This document shows, piece after piece, positions 1 through 6,824 of a stretch of 20,718 nt of DNA; the first letter of the stretch is position 1; each line of letters opens with the position of its first letter. The translations under genes and the position numbers were made by a program. The stretch lies in NCBI GenBank assembly GCA_023425025.1, contig JAFADG010000055.1, forward strand, positions 1 through 20,718. Direction: 5' to 3'. Source of the stretch: Bacillota bacterium (lineage in GTDB: Bacteria > Bacillota > Clostridia > Christensenellales > Aristaeellaceae). The notes beneath the pieces are model-generated. The model did no database searches, was not told where the DNA came from, and saw only the letters and a list, made by a program, of their open reading frames with translations.

Positions 1-60
1 GGGGGGGATGGATTAAAAAAAAAACCACACCCCCCCCCCAAGTCCGCCCCCCTAAAAAAT
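1..60. other. Low-complexity window edge, possible contig-end artefact
   Basis: The first 60 bases are dominated by homopolymer runs: G7, a run of about ten A, a run of nine C, six C and six A. Nothing else in the window looks like this. It lies directly downstream of the stop codon of the minus-strand gene at 61, where a terminator would be expected, but no readable stem can be drawn. Poor-quality sequence at a contig end is the likeliest explanation (inference). Confidence 0.5.
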
Positions 61-1302
61 TTACTGCACGGTTCTGCCAACGCTGGTGTTATCCGCTTTG
101 CGGTTTTGAAGCCCGGCGACGGGGTTGGGGGCTGTTTCCCAGCGGTAATCCTGGCCTTTTTGGCGGATGTACATATCGATGACCTGGTGGCTGGGCACGG
201 CGTCCACGTTATGATTCATCTTGTTCTGGAATTTGAAGAACTCATAGTCCCTGGGCAGCATGTTGACAGGCTTGAAGATTTCCTTCTCCGCAGAGAATTC
301 CACCATGTTCAGCGCGCTGCGCACATAATCGACGTTGGATTTGAATTTCAGCGGCTGGGGGAAGTCGCCGCTGCCCACGACCTGCTGCCACTGCTTGTTT
401 TCCCGCTGGGCCAATTGCTGGGCGGCCTTGTGCAGGTGGGAAACCTCCATATCAAAGCATTGCTCCCAGATTTTTTTCACATAGGGGTCGGTCTCATCCT
501 GCATCGCGGACCAATACAGATAAGCCTCGGTATACTCATGCATGACCCAGTTTTCCAGCCAGGTGCAGCTGACATCCATCAGGCTTTCGTATTGGGTCAC
601 GTGCTGCTCCTCGATGAGCCCGATTTCCTGGTACAGCCGGCGGCCAAGGTCGGAGCCGTAGAAGGCGCCGGTATTCATATAGTAATTCATGGTCTGCTGC
701 TCGGCGGCGGTGATGATGCCGATGTGCAGCTTGGTGGAGATATCGGCGGTTTTATAGTTCACCGGCTTGCAAAGCGCGTCAAAGGGGAAGCGGTGCTCGG
801 AGATGGTGGGCCGGCCCGGCATGATCTCGGTGTAGTGGCCTACCAGCCGTTCGGCCTTTACGCCCTGCTCCATTTCCAGCAGGTCGGCGTAGCGGTACAG
901 GTGGTCAAAATCCTCCAGCAGGGCAAAGTCCAGCGCGGATTTGACGGAAGCGTCTTTTTCGCATTGAGCCAGGATGGCCGTCAGGTCCACGGCTACCTGC
1001 TCGTAACCGATGGTATGTTCCAGCGCGTTTTCATTGAGCGGCTTCAAGTTGGCGATCTTCTTTTGCTGCTGCTGCTCCTGGCGGCGCACCACGGCCAGTT
1101 CCCGGCGCAGGTCGTTGCAGCCCTCATGCCTTGAAAATTGATGGGAAAACTTAACGGCCTCAAACTCCGTGCCGTTCATCAAAATCACGCGCACTCTGGT
1201 GTAAGGGTCAATCTCTTCCTTGTCGTAGGCCTTGGGGTACAGCTGGTTCCAGTCCATAAAACCGTCATTGATATTCATGGGTTTTAAGGTAAACGGATTC
1301 AC
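61..1302 (-). CDS. Ferritin-like (rubrerythrin-type) four-helix protein, function unknown
   Basis: About 413 residues, soluble, no signal peptide. Four predicted helices carry residues arranged like a ferritin-superfamily di-metal site (numbering from the GTG at 1302): E130/D131/D133/H134, an ExxH at E231-H234, H255/E256/E259, and a second ExxH at E286-H289. This suggests a diiron or dimanganese carboxylate protein, far longer than a rubrerythrin or ferritin (about 150-190 residues), with an N-terminal extension of about 120 residues containing a Gln/Lys-rich stretch that may be coiled coil. Start choice: AAGGAG lies 8 nt before GTG 1302, the best spacing. ATG 1308 (spacing 2) and ATG 1335 are alternatives, and the open frame extends to 1407. 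It is divergent from the GNAT gene. No close family is recognised. A metal-dependent oxidase, a stress protein or a coat-type protein are all possible. Confidence 0.8.
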   Translation of the reverse strand: MNPFTLKPMNINDGFMDWNQLYPKAYDKEEIDPYTRVRVILMNGTEFEAVKFSHQFSRHEGCNDLRRELAVVRRQEQQQQKKIANLKPLNENALEHTIGYEQVAVDLTAILAQCEKDASVKSALDFALLEDFDHLYRYADLLEMEQGVKAERLVGHYTEIMPGRPTISEHRFPFDALCKPVNYKTADISTKLHIGIITAAEQQTMNYYMNTGAFYGSDLGRRLYQEIGLIEEQHVTQYESLMDVSCTWLENWVMHEYTEAYLYWSAMQDETDPYVKKIWEQCFDMEVSHLHKAAQQLAQRENKQWQQVVGSGDFPQPLKFKSNVDYVRSALNMVEFSAEKEIFKPVNMLPRDYEFFKFQNKMNHNVDAVPSHQVIDMYIRQKGQDYRWETAPNPVAGLQNRKADNTSVGRTVQ

Positions 1303-1338
1303 GCGCATCGCTCCTTCAAAATTGGTCACATCCATTCT

Positions 1339-1357
1339 TTCCGCAGCGGATGCGGAA
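1339..1357. repeat. 7-bp inverted repeat in the leader of the ferritin-like gene
   Basis: TTCCGCA (1339-1345) and TGCGGAA (1351-1357) form a perfect inverted repeat around a 5-nt centre. It sits 37-55 nt upstream of the chosen GTG start of the minus-strand ferritin-like gene and downstream of the divergent -10 box. It could be a protein operator or a leader hairpin. No known regulator consensus is recognised. Confidence 0.4.
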
Positions 1358-1380
1358 CATGCGCGAAACAGCCGCACTTG

Positions 1381-1389
1381 TGGTATAAT
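1381..1389 (+). promoter_or_regulatory. Extended -10 promoter element for the GNAT gene
   Basis: TGG-TATAAT is a perfect TGn-extended -10 hexamer (TATAAT at 1384-1389), about 40 nt upstream of the ATG at 1431. No good -35 is visible 17 nt upstream, which extended -10 promoters tolerate. Confidence 0.65.
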
Positions 1390-1430
1390 TTGAAGCGGGA
1401 AAACCACTTTGTACCAAGGAAGGCGATCGC

Positions 1431-1955
1431 ATGCTTACCACACCGCGTTTGATTCTGCGGCCCTTTGCCGCGGCCGACGGCCAAGATTTGCATGAATATC
1501 TTTCTGATCCCGCGGTTGTGGAATTTGAGCCGTACCAGCCGCTCTCGCTGGAAGAGTGCCATCAGGAGGCGGAGCGGCGCGCTCATGACGGCGCGTTTAT
1601 CGCGGTTTGCCTGAAGGAAAGCGGCAAGCTGATCGGCAACATTTATTTTGACAGGCGGGAATATGATGCCTGGGAGCTCGGCTTTGTATTTAACGGCGCT
1701 TACCAGGGCAAGGGCTATGCCTATGAAAGCGCGAGGGAAGTGCTGCGCAACGCCTTTTCGGTGCTGGGCATCAGGCGCGTTGTGGCGCGATGCAACCCCA
1801 AAAACGAAAAATCCTGGCGGCTGCTGGAGCGGCTCGGCCTGCGCCGGGAGGGGCATCTTCTTCAGAATGTTTATTTCTGGAAGGATGAAAACGGCCGGCC
1901 TATTTGGAAAGATACCTACGAGTACGCCATGCTGGCGGAGGAATGGAAAGACTGA
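1431..1955 (+). CDS. GNAT-family N-acetyltransferase, RimJ/RimL-like
   Basis: 174 residues, the usual size for the Acetyltransf_3 (RimJ/RimL-type) branch of GNAT enzymes, which transfer acetyl from acetyl-CoA to protein N-termini, amino sugars or small amines. It opens with the family pattern TPRLILRPF. The acetyl-CoA binding motif A is visible as QGKGYAYESA near residues 96-105, followed by the conserved NxxSWRLLERLGLRREG segment in which Asn and Ser pack against CoA. AAGGAAGG ends 7 nt before the ATG, and an extended -10 lies at 1381-1389, so it probably has its own transcript. The substrate cannot be read from the sequence. A GNAT of this branch can also act on antibiotics, but nothing here supports that specifically. 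Confidence 0.93.
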   Translation: MLTTPRLILRPFAAADGQDLHEYLSDPAVVEFEPYQPLSLEECHQEAERRAHDGAFIAVCLKESGKLIGNIYFDRREYDAWELGFVFNGAYQGKGYAYESAREVLRNAFSVLGIRRVVARCNPKNEKSWRLLERLGLRREGHLLQNVYFWKDENGRPIWKDTYEYAMLAEEWKD

Positions 1956-1978
1956 CGCCGATCAAAGAGGCATAGATT

Positions 1979-2005
1979 TTGCCGGGCAAGGAACGATAGT
2001 ATAAA
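1979..2005 (+). promoter_or_regulatory. Weak candidate promoter for the lipoprotein gene
   Basis: TTGCCG (1979-1984) and TATAAA (2000-2005) are separated by 15 nt, shorter than the ideal 17, in the 73-nt gap between the GNAT and lipoprotein genes. The gap also carries AGGGGA as ribosome binding site. Read-through from the GNAT promoter is an equally good explanation. Confidence 0.3.
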
Positions 2006-2028
2006 AAAGATCCAGGGGACTGTAAATT

Positions 2029-2628
2029 ATGAAGATAACGTTTAAGCATATCGGTATTCTGTTGGCTGCAATCGTTTTGACAGGCTGTGCCGGCGGAAAC
2101 GTCGGGAATGCGCCGGCGGCAGCGCCAACACTGACAGTATCGGCTCAGCCGGCGGCAACGCAGCTTGGTGTCGAGCCTGCGCATTCCTTCGACCCGCAAA
2201 ACGCCGGCGAGGTAACGCTGTACAATACGCAGTATGGCTTTGTGTTTCTGCTGCCCAAGGTTTGGGACGGTTATACCGTTGTGGAATCCACCTGGGAGGG
2301 CACGGCCGTTTCAGGGGACCAGGCAGGGCAAATCGTCGAGACCGGGCCGGAGCTTTTGATACGCCATCCGCAATGGTCGGCCGAAACGCCGCGGCAGGAT
2401 ATTCCCATTATGATATTCTTAAGAACCCAGTGGGAAGCGCTTGGGAATGAGGCGTTTCACATCGGCGCGGCGCCTGTCGGGCCCACGGAGCTTGGCAGAA
2501 ACAGCCGGTACGTGTTCGCGCTGCCGGCCAGGTATAATTTTGAGTATCTCTTCGGTTATGAAGAAGTGGAAAGCATTTTAAACGGCCAGCCGCTGAAAAC
2601 CATTGAGCCGCTGACGCCCAAAGGCTGA
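2029..2628 (+). CDS. Secreted lipoprotein of unknown function
   Basis: 199 residues. A lipoprotein signal peptide is clear: basic start (MKITFK), hydrophobic core, and lipobox LTGC with the lipidated cysteine at residue 20. An Ala/Pro-rich linker follows to about residue 60, then a compact domain. The domain begins with a Tyr-Gly-Phe-x-Phe-x-Leu-Pro pattern (YGFVFLLPKVW), seen in many extracytoplasmic lipoprotein domains of Clostridia, and later has segments such as DIPIMIF, HIGAAPVGP and YVFALPARY that look strongly constrained. I believe this domain recurs in uncharacterised clostridial lipoproteins (recollection, not verified). AGGGGA lies 9 nt before the ATG. No enzymatic motif is visible. 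It is presumably anchored to the outer face of the membrane. Confidence 0.88.
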   Translation: MKITFKHIGILLAAIVLTGCAGGNVGNAPAAAPTLTVSAQPAATQLGVEPAHSFDPQNAGEVTLYNTQYGFVFLLPKVWDGYTVVESTWEGTAVSGDQAGQIVETGPELLIRHPQWSAETPRQDIPIMIFLRTQWEALGNEAFHIGAAPVGPTELGRNSRYVFALPARYNFEYLFGYEEVESILNGQPLKTIEPLTPKG

Positions 2629-2690
2629 ACCTTTCATGAGCACGATTATCTGGTTTTGCCCGAATGTACGCAGGCAGTGCGCCTCCGCCT

Positions 2691-2719
2691 TTGTCACCCT
2701 CGCCTTTTTATGGTAAAAT
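2691..2719 (+). promoter_or_regulatory. Strong sigma-A-type promoter for polA
   Basis: TTGTCA (2691-2696, one mismatch to TTGACA), exactly 17 nt spacer, then TGG-TAAAAT with the -10 at 2714-2719 and a TGn extension. It lies 35 nt upstream of the polA ATG and after the stop of the lipoprotein gene, so polA starts a new transcription unit. Confidence 0.8.
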
Positions 2720-2754
2720 AATAGGACAGGCATATTTGCCGTTTGGAGGAGCAC

Positions 2755-5322
2755 ATGAAAGAAACATTTTTGATCGTGGATGGCAACAGCCTGATATACA
2801 GGGCCTTTCACGCGCTGCCGCTTTTGAATACATCCTCCGGCGTTTATGTAAACGCCGTGCAGGGCTTTTTCGGCATGCTGTTCAAAGTCATGCAGGAGGA
2901 AAAGCCCCGCTTTTGCGCCGTGGCCTTTGACGAGCACGGCCCCACCTTCCGCCACGCGGTGTATGCCGATTACAAGGCGGGCCGGCCGGAAACGCCGGCG
3001 GAGCTTCGGCCTCAGTTTTCACTGATCAAGGAGCTGCTGGCCGCCCTGCACATTGGCGTGTACAGCTTGGAGGGGTATGAGGCCGACGACCTGATCGGCA
3101 CCATTGCCCAAAAGGCGGATGCCGAGGGGTACCGGGCGCTGCTCCTGACCGGCGACCGGGACGCCCTGCAATTGGTGGACAACAATATCAATCTTCTCTT
3201 CCCCCGAAAGGGTTTTACGGAAACGATGCTTTTTACGCCTGTGACCGTCAAGGAAGAGTATGGCATCACCCCGGAACAGGTCACCGACTGGAAGGGCCTG
3301 ATGGGGGATTCCAGCGACAATATTCCCGGCATCCCCGGCGTGGGGGAAAAGACGGCGGTGAAGCTGCTCAGCCAGTTTGGTACCCTGGAAAAGGTGCTGG
3401 AGAACGCGGGCTCCATCCCCGGCAAGCTGGGGGAAAAGGTGCGGGACAACGCGGAGCTGGCCCGCTTTTCCAAGGAACTGGCTACCATCCGGCCCAACGC
3501 GCCCATTGATGTGAGCTTCCCCGACTGCCGCTTAAGCCGCCTGGGCGAGGGGCTTGCCGTATTCCGGAAGTATGAGTTGAACAGCCTTTCCCGCAGGCTT
3601 GCCTCCCTGGCCGGGGAAGGGGAGACGGCGGCGGAAGCGCCGGTGCAGGCGCCAAGCGCCTATGGCCCCTGGGAGGAATTCACCAGCCTTTCCCAGATAC
3701 AGGAGCTGGCCCGGCAGCTTTTAACAGAACAAGGCCCTGTGGCGCTGTACCTTGGCGACAGCCTGACCCTGGCGGCAGGCAGCCGCAGGTGGCGCGTATC
3801 GCTGCAGGGGGATTTGCTGAATCCGGGCCTTGCCCGCGGCGATGTATTGCTGGCATTGTCACCGCTTTATACGGGGCAGGAGCTGGTGGTCCACGACCTG
3901 AAAAGCCTGCTGCATAAGCTTAACGACATCTCCGCCCCGCTGCCGGAGAAGGTATTATGGGATACCATGATCGGCGCGTATCTTGTCAACCCCCAGGAGC
4001 GCAGCTACGCGCTGCACAACTTCACCCCAGGCGGCGAGGAGGACGCTTCCCGGTTGCTGCCGCTGTACAAAAACCAGCAGGAGCAATTGACCCGCAACGA
4101 AGGCCTGTCCCTGATGCTGGATATGGAGCTGCCCCTGTGCAGGGTGCTTTTCTCCATGGAGCAGGCCGGCTTTGTGGTGGACAGGGAGACCCTTGTCCGC
4201 CTGGGGGCGGATTTCACCGCGCAGATCGAGTCTTTGCGGGAGCAGGTGTACAGCCTCACCGGCGTGCGGGGCTTTAACCTCAACAGCCCGCAGCAATTGA
4301 GCACCGTTCTGTTTGAAACCTTGAAGCTGCCGGCGGGCAAAAAGAGTACAAAAGGCTATTCCACCAGCGCCGATATATTGGAAGGGCTGGTGGATCTGCA
4401 CCCCGCCATTACACCGCTTTTGAATTACCGCCAAATCGTAAAATTGAACGGCACCTACATCGAGGGGCTTTTGCGGCTGATGGGGCAGGATGGCCGGGTG
4501 CACACCACCTTTGACCAGGTGGGTACCGCCACAGGCCGCATTTCCAGCAATGATCCCAATTTGCAGAACATTCCCGTGCGCTCGGCCCTGGGCCGGGAGA
4601 TCCGCCGGGCCTTTGTGCCCAAGCCCGGCTGGGTGCTGCTGGACGCCGACTATTCACAGATCGAGCTTCGCGTGCTGGCCCACTTAAGCGGCGACAAGAA
4701 TATGGTGGAGGCCTTCCAGCTGGGTCAGGATATTCATACCCGCACGGCCGCCGAGGTGTTTGGCGTGCCCATGGGTGAAGTGACGCCGCAAATGCGCTCC
4801 AGCGCCAAGGCGGTGAACTTTGGCCTGGTGTATGGCATCAGCGACTTTGGCCTGGCCAGGAATACCGGCGTCAGCCGCAAGGAAGCGGCGGAGTTCATGC
4901 GCCGGTATTTCGAGCGCTATCCCGGCGTCAAAACCTTCATGGAGGACGCTGTGAAAAAAGGCAAGGAAAACGGGTTTGCCCAGACGCTGCTCCACCGCCG
5001 CAGGAACCTGCCCGAATTGAAGAGCCCTGTCGCCAATACCCGCAACTTTGGCGAGCGGGTGGCCATGAACGCGCCGGTGCAGGGTACGGCGGCGGATATT
5101 ATCAAGCTGGCTATGGTCAGGGTGTACGATGTCCTGCAAAGGGAAAAGCTGCAGGCCCGCCTGACGCTGCAGGTGCACGACGAACTGCTGATCGAAAGCC
5201 CGCCCGAGGAAGCGGAGCATGCCGCCAGGCTGCTCAAGGATTGCATGGAGCAGGTGGTCCAACTGAAGGTGCCGCTGATTGCCGAGGTGAACCAGGGCCC
5301 CAGCTGGTATGATACAAAGTAG
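2755..5322 (+). CDS. polA: DNA polymerase I with degenerate proofreading domain
   Basis: 855 residues, usual for PolA. It fills gaps and removes RNA primers in Okazaki-fragment maturation and excision repair. The N-terminal 5'-nuclease domain (about 1-290) opens with LIVDGNSLIYRAF, keeps the acidic cluster around EGYEADDLIG and GDRDALQL, and has the helix-3-turn-helix GDSSDNIPGIPGVGEKTA. The middle region (about 300-480) has lost the DxE exonuclease motif, so 3'-5' proofreading is probably inactive, as in Taq and Bacillus PolA. The polymerase domain is complete: motif A DADYSQIELRVLAHLSG (D630), motif B RSSAKAVNFGLVYG (from R681), motif C VHDEL (D809). The ATG at 2755 follows GGAGG by 5 nt; an in-frame TTG at 2743 is less likely. 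The polA-coaE order is common in Bacillota, although mutM, often between them, is absent. Confidence 0.98.
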   Translation: MKETFLIVDGNSLIYRAFHALPLLNTSSGVYVNAVQGFFGMLFKVMQEEKPRFCAVAFDEHGPTFRHAVYADYKAGRPETPAELRPQFSLIKELLAALHIGVYSLEGYEADDLIGTIAQKADAEGYRALLLTGDRDALQLVDNNINLLFPRKGFTETMLFTPVTVKEEYGITPEQVTDWKGLMGDSSDNIPGIPGVGEKTAVKLLSQFGTLEKVLENAGSIPGKLGEKVRDNAELARFSKELATIRPNAPIDVSFPDCRLSRLGEGLAVFRKYELNSLSRRLASLAGEGETAAEAPVQAPSAYGPWEEFTSLSQIQELARQLLTEQGPVALYLGDSLTLAAGSRRWRVSLQGDLLNPGLARGDVLLALSPLYTGQELVVHDLKSLLHKLNDISAPLPEKVLWDTMIGAYLVNPQERSYALHNFTPGGEEDASRLLPLYKNQQEQLTRNEGLSLMLDMELPLCRVLFSMEQAGFVVDRETLVRLGADFTAQIESLREQVYSLTGVRGFNLNSPQQLSTVLFETLKLPAGKKSTKGYSTSADILEGLVDLHPAITPLLNYRQIVKLNGTYIEGLLRLMGQDGRVHTTFDQVGTATGRISSNDPNLQNIPVRSALGREIRRAFVPKPGWVLLDADYSQIELRVLAHLSGDKNMVEAFQLGQDIHTRTAAEVFGVPMGEVTPQMRSSAKAVNFGLVYGISDFGLARNTGVSRKEAAEFMRRYFERYPGVKTFMEDAVKKGKENGFAQTLLHRRRNLPELKSPVANTRNFGERVAMNAPVQGTAADIIKLAMVRVYDVLQREKLQARLTLQVHDELLIESPPEEAEHAARLLKDCMEQVVQLKVPLIAEVNQGPSWYDTK

Positions 5323-5371
5323 CTTAAGGGCTCTGCCCTTAAGGATTCCGGCAGGAGACAAAGTCTCCTGC
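5323..5371. repeat. Two tandem perfect 9-bp hairpins immediately after polA
   Basis: Hairpin 1: CTTAAGGGC (5323-5331), loop TCT, GCCCTTAAG (5335-5343). Hairpin 2: GCAGGAGAC (5351-5359), loop AAA, GTCTCCTGC (5363-5371). Both are perfect 9-bp stems with 3-nt loops, separated by 7 nt, starting on the base after the polA stop. Neither is followed by a T-run, so they are poor intrinsic terminators. The layout resembles REP-like dispersed elements I recall from intergenic regions of gut Clostridia (recollection). They may stabilise the polA mRNA 3' end. Confidence 0.7.
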
Positions 5372-5390
5372 ACCTCTGTCTTTGGTATAT

Positions 5391-5403
5391 GATTGTAACA
5401 ATC
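5391..5403. repeat. Short palindrome upstream of coaE
   Basis: GATTGT-A-ACAATC is a perfect 13-bp palindrome in the 193-nt polA-coaE gap, followed by AT-rich sequence with a possible TTATAT -10 at 5445-5450 but no convincing -35. It could be an operator. The evidence is weak, and no other element is recognised between 5404 and the coaE ribosome binding site. Confidence 0.3.
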
Positions 5404-5515
5404 GTTATCAGCCGCAAAAGGCATGAAAAACATAAATTCATTCGTTATATCCGTATCCTCCGCAGGTTTATGCGCCAAACGCGGCGCATACATAAGATGA
5501 TGGGGAGGACAAACA

Positions 5516-6130
5516 ATGTACGTAATCGCCCTCACCGGGGGCATCGCCAGCGGGAAATCGACGCTGCTTGCCGCGCTCCAAAAATATGGCGCGCCTGTGA
5601 TTGATGCGGACCAGATATCCAGAGCCTTGACCGCGCAAAATGGCCAGGCGCTGCCCATGATACGGGAGGCCTTTGGCGATGCGGTTTTTCAGGCGGACGG
5701 ACAGCTTGACCGCAAGGCGCTGTCGGCCAAAGTGTTTGCGGATGAGCAGGCCCGGCGCCGCCTAGAGGCCATCATTCACCCGATGGTGTCAAAGCGCATC
5801 CGCAAGGAGCTGGAGGCCATATCCCTTCGTCATCCCGCGGCGGTGGTGGATATTCCCCTTTTGTATGAAAGCGGCATGGAGTCCATTGCCGACGAGGTCT
5901 GGTGCGTATATGTGCCCAAGCGGGAGCAAATCAAGCGCCTTCGCGGGCGGGACAAATTGACCCAGAAACAGGCGCTGCTGCGTTTGGGCAGCCAGATGGA
6001 CCCGCGGGAAAAATGCCGCAGGGCGGATCATGTGATCCATACCGGCGGCACGCCGGATCAGACCGCCCAAAAGGCTGTCGCGCTTTGGCGGCAAGCGCTC
6101 AGAAAGGCTGGAGGAAAGAACATTGACTGA
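5516..6130 (+). CDS. coaE: Dephospho-CoA kinase
   Basis: 204 residues, the normal length. It catalyses the last step of coenzyme A synthesis, ATP-dependent phosphorylation of the 3'-hydroxyl of dephospho-CoA ribose. The P-loop is at the N-terminus (TGGIASGKST, residues 7-16), followed by the family signature VIDADQISR with its conserved Asp residues, the IIHPMV segment, DIPLLYESGM, and the late arginine-rich RLRGRDKLT lid region. GGGGAGGA ends 6-7 nt before the ATG. The stop overlaps the TTG start of the next gene by 8 nt, so the two are translationally coupled. It follows polA after a gap with hairpins, so it may have its own promoter there. Confidence 0.97.
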   Translation: MYVIALTGGIASGKSTLLAALQKYGAPVIDADQISRALTAQNGQALPMIREAFGDAVFQADGQLDRKALSAKVFADEQARRRLEAIIHPMVSKRIRKELEAISLRHPAAVVDIPLLYESGMESIADEVWCVYVPKREQIKRLRGRDKLTQKQALLRLGSQMDPREKCRRADHVIHTGGTPDQTAQKAVALWRQALRKAGGKNID

Positions 6131-6824
6131 TACACACATGGTTTCATCCGCTGTAGGCGGCCGGGCGGCCCGGCGTCCGATGCGGATGGAGCCCTGGCTG
6201 AAAATCGTATTGATTTTGATGCTGGTTGCTTTGATCGGCCTGACCTTGGCCAAAGCGATGATGGAAACCTACCTGTACGCCCAGGAGAAGGCCAGGCAGG
6301 CGGCCCATCAGAAGCTTTTGTCGGAGCATCCCCTGCCGGAGCAGTATGTGCAGGCCCTGGAGCAATCCGCCCAGGTCAACAACGTGAAGCCGGCGTTTCT
6401 GGCGGCGATCATACTGTGCGAAAGCTCCTACCGCCGTGATGCCCAAAGCTCCGTCGGCGCCAGGGGGCTGATGCAGGTAATGCCCGATACCGGCGCCTGG
6501 ATCGCCGGCAAGCTGAACGAGGAGCAAAGCTTCAGCACAGACATGTTGTATGATCCGCTGCTGAATATCAGGTATGGAAGCTGGTACATCGGCTACCTGT
6601 CCCAGTTGTTTTCCGGCGATCCCATCCTGGTGGCCAGCGCCTACCATGCCGGCCAGAATACGGTGGCCGGATGGCTGCAAAATCCCGAATACTCCCAGGA
6701 TGGGCGTTCGATACACATCAATGATATGGTGGATGGTCCCACCAAGGAATACGCACAAAGGGTGGTTTCGGCCTATGCGATTTACGAACGATTGTACTTT
6801 ACCAAGGAAGGGCCTGCTTCATAA
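6123..6824 (+). CDS. Membrane-anchored lytic transglycosylase (SLT domain)
   Basis: 233 residues. A basic N-terminus precedes one transmembrane segment at about 26-46, then a short linker and an SLT (goose-lysozyme-like) domain facing outside. It cleaves the MurNAc-GlcNAc bond of peptidoglycan to leave 1,6-anhydro-MurNAc. Motifs: catalytic Glu100 in ILCESSYRRDAQS, then SVGARGLMQVMP (110-121), the AYHAG variant of AYNAG (173-177), and TKEYAQRV (208-215). The start is TTG 6123, with GGAGG 8 nt upstream. The first ATG (6138) would be 23 nt from that site and is unlikely. It overlaps coaE by 8 nt and runs into a peptide-binding protein gene. A role in wall remodelling coupled to muropeptide capture is a reasonable inference. 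Confidence 0.93.
   Translation: MTDTHMVSSAVGGRAARRPMRMEPWLKIVLILMLVALIGLTLAKAMMETYLYAQEKARQAAHQKLLSEHPLPEQYVQALEQSAQVNNVKPAFLAAIILCESSYRRDAQSSVGARGLMQVMPDTGAWIAGKLNEEQSFSTDMLYDPLLNIRYGSWYIGYLSQLFSGDPILVASAYHAGQNTVAGWLQNPEYSQDGRSIHINDMVDGPTKEYAQRVVSAYAIYERLYFTKEGPAS

Noticed and set aside
1021..1090. Repetitive GCTGCTGCT tract as a possible microsatellite
   Set aside because: It encodes a short Gln-rich stretch within the ferritin-like protein and is explained by coding.
106..1134. 342-codon plus-strand open frame opposite the ferritin-like gene
   Set aside because: It mirrors the minus-strand gene codon for codon, has no ribosome binding site, and its protein is a Leu/His/Val/Gly-rich shadow. 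The minus-strand reading has coherent helices and motifs.
3680..4080. PolA exonuclease region as a damaged gene segment
   Set aside because: Loss of the DxE motif with an intact frame is the normal state in many Bacillota PolA proteins, so it is not a pseudogene sign.
4684..5658. 324-codon minus-strand open frame over the end of polA and the start of coaE
   Set aside because: Both plus-strand genes are unmistakable here, and the antisense frame crosses the hairpin region. It is a product of GC-rich codon usage.
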